A stretch of DNA of 64,000 bases. It comes from Streptomyces sp. NRRL F-6131. Lineage in GTDB: Bacteria > Actinomycetota > Actinomycetes > Streptomycetales > Streptomycetaceae. Numbering within the stretch: position 1 is the first letter of the stretch; each line of letters begins with the position of its first letter. The notes under the pieces were generated by a model. That model did no database searches. It saw only the letters and a program-made list of their open reading frames with translations, and was not told where the DNA came from. Position numbers and translations under genes: made by a program. The stretch lies in NCBI GenBank assembly GCA_000719695.1, contig JOHN01000009.1:94452-158451 (forward strand). The letters run 5' to 3'. Below, one piece after another: positions 40,234 through 46,920 of this stretch.

Positions 40234-40465
40234 CGGCCGGGTCCGCACGCCCGGTCGAGAGACCAGGAGGCCCGAGCGGCGGATCTACCAGTCGACCGTT
40301 CCGTCGCGGCACAGCATCGGCCGGTAGGCCGGTCCGATCCAGTCGCGACGGTCCGTGCCGACCGCTGCGGCCGTGCGTCCCGAGGACGCACCACCTCGCC
40401 CAGCCCCGTCAACAGGGGGTACGAGGCCCCGTGGGCTCCGCACCGCGCCTGGGAGCATTCCGAAA

Positions 40466-41758
40466 TCACCAGGGGGAATCGGGCGAGGCGTACATCTTGA
40501 GCATGTGCCGGACGTCGCCCATGGTGCCGTGGCCCGGGCTGCGGTGGCCGGTGAGGCCGCGGCTGATCCCGTCGAGAACGGCGCGGCCGCGAAGGTCCCC
40601 GCGCGCTGCCAGCATGCCGGCCGCCCGGATCCGCACGTCGATGTCGACATCTGCGTCGTCGAGGCGGGCGGTGAGCACGGCCCTCAGGCCCGGTGTGTCC
40701 AGTCGGGAACAGTACAGTGCGTGAGTCGCAGCGGCACGGACGGCCGGCACCGGATCGTCGGCCAGACGCAGCACCGCAGCAGATATCTGCTGGTCGACGT
40801 CGGCGGCCGGCCCTCTGACGGCGTGGGTGAACGCGCCCGCGGTCTCTCGACGCACCTCGGGATCCGCGTCCGCGGCGCGGCGGAGCAACGCTGCCACGAG
40901 GTCGCGGTCCGGCACCACGGCGGGGCGTGCGAAGGCTCCCGCCACCGCGATCACGGCCGCCCTGCGCACCGCCGCGTCCACGTGCTCGATGTGCGGTAGG
41001 GCGGCCCGGTGGTCCTTCCAGTTGTGCATGGCCAGCGCGTACAGCACGGTCTTCAGCGCATACGGGTCCTGCTCGATGTCGAGCAGCGGCCGTAGGAACG
41101 CGACGGCAACCTCGGCGAAATCGGGTTCCTCGTCCTCGTCGCCGCCCGAACAGTTGAGGCCGAACCCGAGGTGGTGCAGGGCGTCGAGGGCGAAACGGCG
41201 CGCGTCGAGTGACGGCGCGTCCAGGACGCGGGCGCACGCCCAGTCGACGAGCTCGCGGTCGGCTCGGCAGGCGAGCACCAGCAGCGACTCCTCCCAGTCC
41301 GGGTGGTTCGGATCCGCGTGTACCAGGGCACGCGCCATCAATGTGTCCGGCGCACGGTAGAGGCCGAGGTCGAACTCCAGCATGCTGATCACGGCCCGAC
41401 GGGCTTCCGGCCCGGTCGGATCTGCGGCAAGAGCGGCCTTGGCGATGCGTAGCGCACGCCGGTGGAGCGCGGAACTCCGGTCCCTCCCGCCGAGGAGGTA
41501 GCGCAGGACGTCGACCAGGCCTCGTTCTGCGGCCCAGCCGACCGGGTCGACACCCCCTGCCCACGGCCGGGAGGCATCGACGCGCCGCAGGTTGACCAGC
41601 TCCCGTACCGCCTCGGCCCGACCAGCCCGCGCAGCGGCCTCCAGCAACGCGACGCCCTCCGGACCCGCCAACTCGTCATCCGGGACGGCGTCCAGGAGCC
41701 GAGCGAATTCTTCCTCGTCGCCATCGGTGAGAGCGACGGTCAGTGCTTTGCGCTCCAT
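40466..41758 (-). CDS. Ankyrin/HEAT-repeat protein
   Basis: A 430-residue all-helical repeat protein. The N-terminal 130 residues have ankyrin-like units (GVALLEAAARAGRAEAVREL and DPVGWAAERGLVDVLRYLLG). The remainder is built of HEAT-like pairs (DPEVRRETAGAFTHAVRG, DPVPAVRAAATHALYCSRLD, VDIRIRAAGMLAARGDLRG-like). No catalytic domain is apparent, so it is probably a protein-interaction scaffold. Start choice is uncertain: ATG 41758 begins a typical helical repeat, but the frame stays open with further ATGs at 41827 and 41932. No good ribosome binding site decides between them. Confidence 0.75.
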   Translation of the reverse strand: MERKALTVALTDGDEEEFARLLDAVPDDELAGPEGVALLEAAARAGRAEAVRELVNLRRVDASRPWAGGVDPVGWAAERGLVDVLRYLLGGRDRSSALHRRALRIAKAALAADPTGPEARRAVISMLEFDLGLYRAPDTLMARALVHADPNHPDWEESLLVLACRADRELVDWACARVLDAPSLDARRFALDALHHLGFGLNCSGGDEDEEPDFAEVAVAFLRPLLDIEQDPYALKTVLYALAMHNWKDHRAALPHIEHVDAAVRRAAVIAVAGAFARPAVVPDRDLVAALLRRAADADPEVRRETAGAFTHAVRGPAADVDQQISAAVLRLADDPVPAVRAAATHALYCSRLDTPGLRAVLTARLDDADVDIDVRIRAAGMLAARGDLRGRAVLDGISRGLTGHRSPGHGTMGDVRHMLKMYASPDSPW

Positions 41759-42267
41759 CCGCGCGAGTCTGCCGCGACGAGGCTCCACCGTCCACCGGAT
41801 TTCCTGCCCGGCCCACAGGAGCGTCATCCACCCTTGGTGTCGGGGTGCGGCCTCGCTGATGTCCGTGGTCGCCGTCGACAGGAGGGCCCTGAACGCGGAC
41901 GTGAACCGGTCGGGAGTCCGGCAACGCGTCATCGGTTCCGGAGGAGGCCGAGTGTCGGGCCCGTGGTCGCGAGCGGTCTCGATACCCGATGTTCGAGCCG
42001 GTCCTGACTTCGGCCGAGATCGCTGAGGTGGATGCACAGTCCGGCGACGCGCGCGCCCGGACGGGTACCCCACGTTTCTCCGACCTGGAGGCCGACCGGC
42101 TCGAGCGGGACGCCTTTCACCACCCTTGCGCAGTAGGCCGACCGCAGCCACCGCCGTCATGCCTGTCGTCGTGGACGGTGTCTCCGGGACGCGAGAACCG
42201 GAGTGGCTCGGACCCGGCCGTCCGTGGCGGGTCGGCGGGCGGTGGCTGTCGATGTTCGGGCGGTCTG
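41759..42267. other. 509-bp gap without a supported gene
   Basis: The region between the repeat-protein gene and the lectin-like gene has open minus-strand frame continuous with the former, so part of it may be its N-terminal extension. Otherwise no start with a ribosome binding site, RNA gene or repeat is evident. Confidence 0.4.
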
Positions 42268-42732
42268 TCAACCGTCAACAGGGTTGCCCACGTTGTCGTC
42301 GCCGAACGGTACTCCCACCTGCCAGCGGGTGCCGCTGAACGGCGGGTCCGTGCTCGGGGCCAGGCCGACGCTGCCGTCGCCGGTGCGGCCGTCGAGGAAC
42401 CGGTTGCCCTCGATGTCGCCGAGGCACTTGAACGTGGTCGAGCCGTCGCCGAGCTTGGCGGCGAGCCATCTGGTGCCGCTGAAGGGCGGATTGGTGTTGG
42501 GCGCGAGGCCGACCGTGCCGTCGGCCGTGCGGCCGTCGAGGAACCGGTTGCCGGGTACGTCGCCCTCGCAGAACAGCGTGACGACGCCCTCCGGGCCGCC
42601 GTTCATCTTCCAGCGGGTCCCGCTGAACGGCGCGCCGGGGTGCGGTGCGAGACCGACCGTGCCGTCGCCGGTGCGGCCGTCCAACAGACGCGGACCCGCG
42701 ACGTCTCCGAGACAGGTGATGAGGACTTCCAT
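42268..42732 (-). CDS. Three-repeat, beta-trefoil-like (lectin-like) protein
   Basis: A 154-residue protein made almost wholly of three 47-50-residue repeats. Each begins CLGD or CEGD, continues with G-x-R-x-LDGRT-x-DG-x-VGLAP and ends PFSGTRW. Three-fold repeats of this length with a closing aromatic are the usual ground plan of beta-trefoil lectins, though this repeat is not the QxW ricin type and I do not recognise the family. It has no signal peptide, so it is cytoplasmic or released by other means. ATG 42732 is preceded by GGGAGGAG. Confidence 0.78.
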   Translation of the reverse strand: MEVLITCLGDVAGPRLLDGRTGDGTVGLAPHPGAPFSGTRWKMNGGPEGVVTLFCEGDVPGNRFLDGRTADGTVGLAPNTNPPFSGTRWLAAKLGDGSTTFKCLGDIEGNRFLDGRTGDGSVGLAPSTDPPFSGTRWQVGVPFGDDNVGNPVDG

Positions 42733-42814
42733 GGCCAACTCCTCCCTTCGCGACCACGTGGTGGTCATCGGCGTAAGGGGGCATGTTCGGAGGGGGCGGA
42801 ACGCCCCTACTGCC

Positions 42815-42844
42815 AATGTGCGCCCGCCCGTTGGGGGAAGTCAA
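42815..42844 (-). promoter_or_regulatory. Candidate promoter of the three-repeat protein gene
   Basis: On the minus strand TTGACT (42844-42839), an 18-bp spacer and CACATT (42820-42815) lie about 80 nt upstream of the start codon. Confidence 0.35.
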
Positions 42845-42999
42845 ACACCCGCACGCACAGTGTTCTCGGTGACTGCCGGTCACCCCCTTCGGCGATCGAC
42901 TGGCCGGGCGAGTCCGACCGTCGCGCCGGGGTGTCGGCCGGCCCGTTCGCCTGCGGTGGGGTGGGGTGTACGGACGACCCCTCATCCACGGGAGTAATC

Positions 43000-43332
43000 A
43001 TGCGCCTTCGCACCGCGACGGCCGCCGTACTCGCGGCGATCTCACTGACCCTGGCCGCACCCGCGCTCGCTCATGGAACCGGCAGCATCCGGGCCATCGA
43101 CATCGACGGCTCCCAGTCCGGTGGCGTCACCATCCCGGGACAGGACCTCGTGGGCGCGGGACCGCTCACGTGGGACGGGAGCGCCAGCGGGTCCGTCACC
43201 GTGGGCGGGGAGGACCAGCGCCACGAGGCGGCCCGGCGCGGCACGAGCACGCCCCGCAGCGGGTCCCCCTCGGACATGGAGCTCGACGTGGATCTGGGCG
43301 ACGTCGACACCACCTTCACTCCGTCCGGGTGA
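43000..43332 (+). CDS. Small secreted protein of unknown function
   Basis: A 110-residue protein with a clear signal peptide (MRLRTATAAVLAAISLTLAA, cleavage after ALA). The mature part is about 85 residues: SIRAIDIDGSQSGGVTIPG, then an acidic end (MELDVDLGDVDTTF). It has no cysteines and no recognised domain. ATG 43000 has GGGAG 5 nt upstream. The middle section (RHEAARRGTSTPRSGSPS) looks unlike the flanking beta-type sequence, so a compensated frameshift cannot be excluded. Confidence 0.7.
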   Translation: MRLRTATAAVLAAISLTLAAPALAHGTGSIRAIDIDGSQSGGVTIPGQDLVGAGPLTWDGSASGSVTVGGEDQRHEAARRGTSTPRSGSPSDMELDVDLGDVDTTFTPSG

Positions 43333-43571
43333 GGCCGGGGTCCCGGGAGTGCCCCGTCGGAGTCCGTCGGCGGGGCTGCTCCCGGTGCCTCACGTCAGGC
43401 AGATACCGGCGAGGGTGACCGCGTCGCGGTGGAGGGCCGGCGGCGGGTCGGCCTTTCGGAGACCCCGCAGGGCCGGACGCAGGTGCGCGTGGTTCTGCTC
43501 GCGGGTCCAGGCCCGGCCGGCGGGCCGGCGACGGCCGGCAGACCAGCGGTGGCAGGTTGCGTCAGGCGGCG

Positions 43572-44294
43572 TCAGGCGGTGCCCGACGCGGGGGCGAAGG
43601 GGCCGTCCAGGGCGGCCCATTGCAGGAGCAGGATGGTCTTGCCGTCGCTGATGCGTCCGTCGCGGACCATGGCGAGGGCGTCGGTGAAGGGCAGTTCGAG
43701 CACTTCGATGTCCTCGCCGTCCTCCTCCAGCCCGCCACCGGGTCCGGTGCGGTCGGCCGGGGTGTAGGGGGCGGCGTAGAAGTGCAGGCGCTCGGTGACC
43801 GAGCCGGGGCTCATGTAGGCGTCGAGGACGTGGGTGAGCGGTCCGAGGGTGACGCCGAGTTCCTCGGCGCTCTCGCGCCGGACGGCGTCAAGCGCGGCGT
43901 CGTCGTCGAGCAGCCCGGCCGCGGCCTCGACGAGCATGCCGTCCGGGTGGTCGTTGACGTAGGCCGGGTAGCGGAACTGGCGGGTGAGCAGCACCCGGCC
44001 GCGTTCGGTGTCGTAGGGCAGGACGACCGCGCCGTTGCCCCGGTCGTAGGTCTCGCGCTGTTGGGTGGTCCAGCGTCCGTCGCGGCGCCGGTAGTCGAAG
44101 GTGGTGCGGCGCAGGACGTGCCAGCCCTGTGAGGTGAGTTCGACGTCGCGGACCACGACGTCGGGGTTGCGGTCCAGGTCGCGCCCGGCGCGGTCGAGGG
44201 CGGTGCGGCCGCGGTGGTCGGGGGTGTCGATGCCGGGGCGGGCGTTCATGCGGCTCACGCGGTTCACGCGGTTCATGCGGTTCACGCGGTTCAT
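43572..44294 (-). CDS. nudK: NudK-like Nudix hydrolase
   Basis: A 240-residue Nudix hydrolase closely patterned on E. coli GDP-mannose pyrophosphatase NudK. It has AAAGLLDDDAALDAVRRES and AEELGV (Nudix box), AYMSPGSVTERLHFYAA, and VLELPFTDALAMVRDGRISD, then GKTILLLQWAAL. It would cleave GDP-sugars or ADP-ribose-like substrates. The frame opens at ATG 44294, overlapping the upstream stop by four bases (ATGA), so translation is probably coupled. The first 15 residues are 9-bp-repeat-encoded NRM/NRV units, and ATG 44249 is a possible alternative start. The box is one residue shorter than the canonical spacing, as in NudK. Confidence 0.88.
   Translation of the reverse strand: MNRVNRMNRVNRVSRMNARPGIDTPDHRGRTALDRAGRDLDRNPDVVVRDVELTSQGWHVLRRTTFDYRRRDGRWTTQQRETYDRGNGAVVLPYDTERGRVLLTRQFRYPAYVNDHPDGMLVEAAAGLLDDDAALDAVRRESAEELGVTLGPLTHVLDAYMSPGSVTERLHFYAAPYTPADRTGPGGGLEEDGEDIEVLELPFTDALAMVRDGRISDGKTILLLQWAALDGPFAPASGTA
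44250..44293 (-). repeat. 9-bp tandem repeats at the nudK-like start
   Basis: Five near-identical 9-bp units (AACCGC followed by GTG or ATG) encode Asn-Arg-Val/Met and place several in-frame start codons in a row. Confidence 0.75.
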
Positions 44295-44674
44295 GCGGCG
44301 TCCTGCGGGAGGCGGCGCGGGATCTCGTCGACGGAATGGTAGACGGGCAGGCCGCGGCGGTGGGCGGTGGCGACGTCCTGATCGGCTCCGGTGGAGTCGC
44401 CGGGGAGGCGGAGTACGGCGTCGCAGTGGGCGAGCAAGCGCTCGGCGGTCGGGTGGAGGACCTGGTCGGCGAGGGGGTCGGTGGGGCCGGCGCCGACCGA
44501 CCGCAGCACCGGCAGGGCGATCCACTCCCCGATGGCGGGGACGTGGCCGGCGGCGAAGACCGGCCACCCCGCCGCTTCGAGGCGGGCGAGGTTGGTGGCC
44601 ATGGCCTGGGCGTCGCCGCCGGTTCCGGAGCGGTAGGGCCCGGCGATGAGGATGAGCATGGGCTTGTCGGTCAT
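44291..44674 (-). CDS. DUF4406-type (nucleoside deoxyribosyltransferase-like) protein
   Basis: A 127-residue protein with the opening LILIAGPYRSGTGGDAQAMA, a middle GWPVFAAGHVPAIGEWIALP, and LLAHCDAVLRLPGDSTGADQDVATA. This matches the DUF4406 branch of the nucleoside 2-deoxyribosyltransferase-like fold, which binds nucleotide-like ligands. It is the first gene of a two-gene operon with the NudK-like hydrolase and is divergent from a DeoR-type regulator 49 bp away. ATG 44674 has no evident ribosome binding site and follows a TAGTGT box (44687-44682) by 7 nt, so a leaderless mRNA is possible. Confidence 0.8.
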   Translation of the reverse strand: MTDKPMLILIAGPYRSGTGGDAQAMATNLARLEAAGWPVFAAGHVPAIGEWIALPVLRSVGAGPTDPLADQVLHPTAERLLAHCDAVLRLPGDSTGADQDVATAHRRGLPVYHSVDEIPRRLPQDAA

Positions 44675-44681
44675 GGCGCGC

Positions 44682-44702
44682 TACACTACACGCAGAAACG
44701 TG
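44682..44702. promoter_or_regulatory. Divergent promoter/operator region
   Basis: The 49-bp gap between divergent starts contains TACACT (44682-44687), readable as a -10 on both strands, and the inverted repeat CACG-N6-CGTG (44689-44702). Both genes must be controlled from here, and the DeoR-type protein is the natural candidate repressor. Confidence 0.45.
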
Positions 44703-44723
44703 CAAGAACAGGAGAAAGTAAGG

Positions 44724-45482
44724 ATGCTGGCTGCCGAGAGACGCGACCACCTGCTGGGACTGCTCGCCCGCGAGGGCAAGATCGTCGCCAAGGACGTCGC
44801 CGCCACCCTGGGCATCTCCGAGGACAGCGTGCGCCGCGACCTGCGCGACCTCGCCGCCGAGGGACTGTGCCAACGGGTCTACGGCGGAGCCCTGCCCGCC
44901 TCCCCCGCCGTCGTGGACTACGCCGCCCGGCAGACCGTCACCCTCGACGGCAAGCGCCAGGTCGCGGCGACGGCCGCCGCGCTCGTGCGGCCGGGCAGCG
45001 CCCTGATCCTGGACGGCGGCACCACGGCCCTCGCCGTCGCACGGGCGCTCCCCGCCGACCTGCCCTGCACGGCGATCACCCACAGTCCGACGGTCGCGGT
45101 CGCGCTCCTGGACCGTCCGCAGGTCGAGGTCTTCCTGATCGGCGGCCGGCTCTTCAAGCACTCGGCGGTCACCTGCGGTGCGGCCGCGGTCGAAGCGGCC
45201 CAGAACGTCTCCGCCGACCTGTGCCTGCTCGGCGTCACCGGCGTCCACCCGGAGGCGGGACTGACCACCGGCGACGCCGAGGAGGCCGCGATGAAGCGCG
45301 CCCTGGCGGCGCGGGCCGCGGAAACCTACATCCTCGCCTCGTCCGAGAAGATCGGCACGGCTTCACGGTTCCGCGTCCTGCCCTGGGAGGGGATCAGCGG
45401 GCTGATCACCGACGCCGCCCCGGGCCACCCGGTCGTCGAGCAGCTCACGGCGCGCGGTGTGTCGGTCCTGACGACCGGCTGA
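44724..45482 (+). CDS. DeoR-family transcriptional regulator
   Basis: A 252-residue regulator. The N-terminal DeoR helix-turn-helix (RDHLLGLLAREGKIVAKDVA, LGISEDSVRRDLRDLAAEG) is followed by the sugar-phosphate-sensing domain with LILDGGTTALAVARALP, HSPTVAVALLDRPQVEVFLIGG and KRALAARAAETYILASSEK. ATG 44724 is preceded by GGAGAAAG (44711-44718); the in-frame upstream ATGs overlap the promoter. The effector is probably a phosphorylated sugar or nucleoside derivative. It is likely to regulate itself and the divergent DUF4406/Nudix pair. Confidence 0.9.
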   Translation: MLAAERRDHLLGLLAREGKIVAKDVAATLGISEDSVRRDLRDLAAEGLCQRVYGGALPASPAVVDYAARQTVTLDGKRQVAATAAALVRPGSALILDGGTTALAVARALPADLPCTAITHSPTVAVALLDRPQVEVFLIGGRLFKHSAVTCGAAAVEAAQNVSADLCLLGVTGVHPEAGLTTGDAEEAAMKRALAARAAETYILASSEKIGTASRFRVLPWEGISGLITDAAPGHPVVEQLTARGVSVLTTG

Positions 45483-45484
45483 CG

Positions 45485-45537
45485 ACCGACCGACTGACGA
45501 CTGACCGACCGACCGACTGACTGACTGACTGACTGAC
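45485..45537. repeat. GACT/GACC tetranucleotide repeat
   Basis: About a dozen GACT, GACC and GACG units follow the DeoR stop codon, including five uninterrupted GACT units. No gene or hairpin function is evident. Confidence 0.7.
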
Positions 45538-45594
45538 GGCGACGGGTCGAACGGACGGTACCCGGGGGCGGACGGGCCTGCGGGATGATGAGGC

Positions 45595-46104
45595 ATGGAC
45601 CAGCGCGAGCAGTTCTACGACTTGGTGACGTTCCTGGGCCGGCGGCTCGACGAGGACGAGCGGGCCGCACGGGACGCCGTCGCCGACGGCGCGGCGCGCT
45701 GGCAGGTCAGCGAGGACCCGCGGGCGCCGTTCGACGTGGTCGACGGCAACGGCGTGCGGGTGGCGCGCGGCGAAGAGCGCCCCTCGGCCGGACAGGTGGC
45801 GCACATCGCCCGTCACGATCCCGCGCGGGTGCTCGCCGAGATCCACGTCAAACGGCAGTTGCTGCAGATGTCGAACGCCTCGTGCCCCACCGGATGCCGC
45901 ACGGAGCACCTGTTCAGCGGCTCGTGCAGCCTGCGCCGGATGGGCCCCGTGCGCGAGGAGGACGGGCAGCGATGGATCCACGACGACACCGGGGCTCGCT
46001 TCCGCGCACCGTCGGTGACGCCGGAATGGGCCCTGCGCGCCTTGGCCGTGCCCTACTTCCAGCACCCCGACTACCGGTCCGCGTGGGCAGCCGGCGCCTC
46101 GTGA
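45595..46104 (+). CDS. DUF6221-family protein
   Basis: A 169-residue protein of a small streptomycete family: FYDLVTFLGRRLDEDERAAR at the start, then HIARHDPARVLAEIHVKRQLL, and a C-terminal half ending ALRALAVPYFQHPDYRSAW, which is the usual family ending. There are two Cys-containing clusters (SCPTGC and SGSC) in the middle. No function is known. ATG 45595 follows a weak ribosome binding site. Confidence 0.8.
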   Translation: MDQREQFYDLVTFLGRRLDEDERAARDAVADGAARWQVSEDPRAPFDVVDGNGVRVARGEERPSAGQVAHIARHDPARVLAEIHVKRQLLQMSNASCPTGCRTEHLFSGSCSLRRMGPVREEDGQRWIHDDTGARFRAPSVTPEWALRALAVPYFQHPDYRSAWAAGAS

Positions 46105-46163
46105 GCGACGGCCGGGGGCGGCGCGGCCGAGGGCGGGGCGGACGGAGGCGGGGCGGACGATGA

Positions 46164-46197
46164 AACGGCCCCGAGCCGGCGAGGGCTCGGGGCCGTT
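46164..46197. terminator. Bidirectional terminator with T/A flanks
   Basis: AACGGCCCCGAGCC and GGCTCGGGGCCGTT form a perfect 14-bp stem with a 6-nt loop between the convergent genes ending at 46104 and 46228. Confidence 0.8.
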
Positions 46198-46227
46198 ACC
46201 CCCCGATGGTGTGCGGTCCGAGCGGGC

Positions 46228-46662
46228 CTACCGCTTGTAGACCTCCAGGGAGCCGCCGCCCCCGAAGAAGATCGTGCCGGTCGGATTGCCCGACCACGAG
46301 TTGACCGGGCCCGCGGAGGCGCCGTTGCCCCGGCCGCCCCACACCTGGGCGGACCACGCCGTCTCGCCATTGGCCGCCCGGACCCGGACCTGGAACGTCT
46401 GCCCGCTCCTGGCCGAGTAGCCGTTGGCCCAGGCGTGGCCGTCCCCGAGAGCGACGTGCACGGCCACCCAGTCGCCCTTGTACCAGGAGGAACCGTTGTA
46501 GACCATGTAGCACGAGAAGTCCGGCGGGCCGCCGACCTCGTTGACGCAGGAGCGGTAGCCCCCCAGCAGCGACGGCGCGGCCGAGGCCTCCGCCGGGACC
46601 GCGGCCGTCACCCCCAGCAAGGCCAGCGCGCCCAGCACGGTGGCGAGTGGCTTCGATCGCAT
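46228..46662 (-). CDS. Secreted protein of unknown function
   Basis: A 144-residue exported protein with a signal peptide (MRSKPLATVLGALALLGVTA, cleavage after ASA). The mature domain of about 115 residues has two Cys (YRSCVNEVG and DFSCYMVYN), probably disulfide-bonded, many Trp and Gly, and ends FFGGGGSLEVYKR. It may be a small beta-sandwich or inhibitor-like protein; no family is recognised. ATG 46662 has GGAGGA 6 nt upstream. It is divergent from the large SARP-type regulator across a 258-bp gap with 11-bp repeats. Confidence 0.78.
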   Translation of the reverse strand: MRSKPLATVLGALALLGVTAAVPAEASAAPSLLGGYRSCVNEVGGPPDFSCYMVYNGSSWYKGDWVAVHVALGDGHAWANGYSARSGQTFQVRVRAANGETAWSAQVWGGRGNGASAGPVNSWSGNPTGTIFFGGGGSLEVYKR

Positions 46663-46766
46663 GGCTGTCCTCCACTTCGATCGGCCGCCGCGCCCGTCGC
46701 GGCGGCCCTCGGTGCTTGCGGGAACGACTCTTCCGCCGCTCGCCAAGGATGCGCCGCGGTTTCGCC

Positions 46767-46832
46767 ATGGCCGACCCATGGCCCGCCCGTGGCCGGCCCG
46801 TGGCCGGCCCGTTGTCGGCCCGTAGTCGGCCC
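46767..46832. repeat. Six 11-bp direct repeats, candidate SARP operator
   Basis: Consecutive 11-bp units starting at 46767, 46778, 46789, 46800, 46811 and 46822 follow the consensus (A/G)TGGCCGGCCC; two are identical. An 11-bp phase places each unit on the same face of the helix, as in known SARP binding sites. Confidence 0.7.
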
Positions 46833-46855
46833 ATGGGCACTCCGCACCACGGGAG

Positions 46856-46884
46856 TTGGCTCCCCGTCGGCCGTCTGTCAGAGT
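46856..46884 (+). promoter_or_regulatory. Candidate promoter of the SARP-type gene
   Basis: TTGGCT (46856-46861), a 17-bp spacer and CAGAGT (46879-46884), about 24 bp beyond the 11-bp repeats and 36 bp before the start codon. Confidence 0.35.
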
Positions 46885-46920
46885 GGCGTCCCAGGGGCGG
46901 GTGGACGACGGGGGTCGGAC

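Noticed and set aside
40285..40465. Minus-strand frame ending DWIGPAYRPMLCRDGTVDW.
   Set aside because: The ending looks protein-like, but the upstream part is antisense to the repeat-protein gene and no start is supported.
43390..43620. Minus-strand frame ending in a protein-like stretch (LRKADPPPALHRDAVTLAGI).
   Set aside because: No start with a ribosome binding site is present, it overlaps the nudK-like end, and no family is recognised. A fragment of a lost gene is possible but not supported.
46767..46832. Short regular repeats considered as a CRISPR array.
   Set aside because: The units are 11 bp and contiguous with no spacers; all other repeat tracts in the window also lack spacers.
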